DNA of 46,451 bases, from assembly GCF_028293085.1 (NCBI RefSeq), contig NZ_JAQGLC010000282.1:1-46451 (forward strand). The letters are read 5' to 3'. Under the pieces are notes generated by a model that saw nothing but the letters and a program-made list of their open reading frames with translations, did not search any database and was not told where the DNA came from. A program made the position numbers and the translations under genes. Origin of the DNA: Sphingomonas bacterium. Lineage in GTDB: Bacteria; Pseudomonadota; Alphaproteobacteria; Sphingomonadales; Sphingomonadaceae. Shown in pieces: positions 45,628 through 46,451 of this stretch; positions within the stretch are counted from its first letter, which is position 1; every line of letters starts with the position of its first letter.

Positions 45628-46451
45628 GTGAACTTCTTGATCGCCGAGACCTTCACCGCGTCCTTCAATCGCCTGTCCGGCGTAGATCAGAAGGCAGTCA
45701 AGGCTAGCGTCTTCGATCTCCAGATGGACCCATCCGGCAACGGCCTCCAGCTCCACCGCATCGAAAAAAGCAAGGACATCAATTTCTGGTCGGCCCGCGT
45801 CAATCGCGATGTTCGGCTGGTTGTACACAAGACAGGCGATAGCCTGCTCGTCGCCTATGTCGGCCACCATGACGACGCTTATGCCTGGGCCGAGCGGCGA
45901 CGGATCGAGGCGCATCCGCGCACCGGCGCGATCCAGATCGTCGAGGTCCGCGAGCTGGTCGAGGAGGTCACCCCGCCGACCAGCTTCGATTTCGTCTTTC
46001 CCGAAGCGCCGGCCGGGGCAAGGGCCGAAGCACCAGCGCTGTTCGCCACGCTCGACGATGATGCGTTGCTGTCGATCGGCGTGCCGCCCGACTGGCTCGC
46101 CGATGTCCGCGCCGCGAACGAGGAGGGGTTCTTCGCGCTCGCCGAGCATCTCCCCGCCGAAGCATCCGAGGCGTTGCTCGATTATGCGGCGACTGGCTCG
46201 CTGCCAAAGCTGGCACTGCTGCCGGCTGCCGCCGATCCCTTCGCCCACCCCGATGCACTTCGGCGTATCCGCCCGATCGCCGATCAGGAGGAGCTCGAAC
46301 AGGCGCTGTCCTTCCCCTGGGAGAAATGGGGCGTCTTCCTTCACCCGTCGCAGCGCGATCTCGCCGCGCGCAGCTTCACCGGGCCGGCGCGCGTCGCCGG
46401 TTCGGCCGGCACCGGCAAGACCATCGTCGCGATCCACCGCGCGGTGCGGCT
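45628..46451 (+). CDS. UvrD-type helicase with a RelE/ParE-like N-terminus, 3' end missing
   Basis: Partial gene: 274 codons to the window edge. The GTG start at 45628 is one base after the preceding stop (TGACGTG). Residues about 5-90 read SFNRLSGVDQKAVKASVFDL, then KDINFWSARVNRDVRLVVHK, then SLLVAYVGHHDDAYAWAERR, a RelE/ParE-like toxin-fold pattern. After a linker, HPSQRDLAARSFTG leads to Walker A GSAGTGKT (258-265), the first UvrD/Rep helicase motif. This fusion is known in some UvrD-family proteins; whether the toxin-like part is active is unknown. As the fourth coupled gene of the operon it probably works with the restriction proteins on DNA. Confidence 0.85.
   Translation, partial: MNFLIAETFTASFNRLSGVDQKAVKASVFDLQMDPSGNGLQLHRIEKSKDINFWSARVNRDVRLVVHKTGDSLLVAYVGHHDDAYAWAERRRIEAHPRTGAIQIVEVRELVEEVTPPTSFDFVFPEAPAGARAEAPALFATLDDDALLSIGVPPDWLADVRAANEEGFFALAEHLPAEASEALLDYAATGSLPKLALLPAAADPFAHPDALRRIRPIADQEELEQALSFPWEKWGVFLHPSQRDLAARSFTGPARVAGSAGTGKTIVAIHRAVR

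Noticed and set aside
1..46451. CRISPR array, tRNA, rRNA or transposase gene
   Set aside because: No regularly spaced repeats, cloverleaf-like sequence, rRNA segment or transposase motif was seen on reading both strands.

Overview
The window looks like chromosomal DNA of a sphingomonad-type alphaproteobacterium (Sphingomonas or a close relative). The reasons are the high GC, the gene order hisG-hisD-nusB-thiL-hppA, a paired cobS/cobT, a very large NAD-type glutamate dehydrogenase, TonB-dependent siderophore uptake, and G/C-rich palindromes between genes. This placement rests on recognising protein families and synteny by eye; no search was run. No tRNA, rRNA, CRISPR array or complete insertion sequence was seen. 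Many very long antisense frames over real genes are GC artefacts and were left out.

Layout. 1-7756 (minus strand): the 5' part of a secreted S9 peptidase, a K+-independent proton pyrophosphatase (hppA), thiL, nusB, hisD and hisG. 7818-9623 (plus): a DUF2332 protein and a fumarylacetoacetate-hydrolase-family enzyme. 9628-13272: an M13 metallopeptidase and an overlapping isochorismatase-family hydrolase, divergent from a LysR regulator with a T-N11-A dyad between them. 13414-17398: an epoxide-hydrolase-like gene, then a coupled bolA-GST-Nudix-pirin run divergent from a J-domain gene. 17427-21928: an HxlR regulator divergent from six small minus-strand genes (three glyoxalase-fold proteins, a doubled DUF1428 protein, an AHSA1/SRPBCC protein and a DUF899 protein).

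22006-26661 holds cobS and cobT, split by a Phd/VapC-type toxin-antitoxin pair and an unrecognised exported protein, and followed by a small ribbon-helix-helix gene. 26775-32100 is an iron-uptake operon behind two Fur-like boxes: a catecholate-type receptor, a Sel1-repeat protein, a PiuC-type dioxygenase and a PepSY membrane protein. A 49-residue membrane protein and a strong terminator follow. 32141-36739 is the giant glutamate dehydrogenase.

The accessory end starts at 36968. An orphan terminase small/large pair with no other phage genes points away from a plus-strand operon at 39080-46451. That operon encodes a type III restriction (Res) subunit, a beta-class Mod methyltransferase, a small AT-richer protein with a GIY-YIG-like motif, and the start of a UvrD-type helicase with a RelE/ParE-like N-terminus. 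All four genes overlap or nearly touch, so they were probably built to be made together. The Mod specificity segment and the GIY-YIG-like gene are clearly poorer in GC than their neighbours, which suggests swapped or recently acquired parts. This four-gene set is the best candidate here for a little-described defence system.
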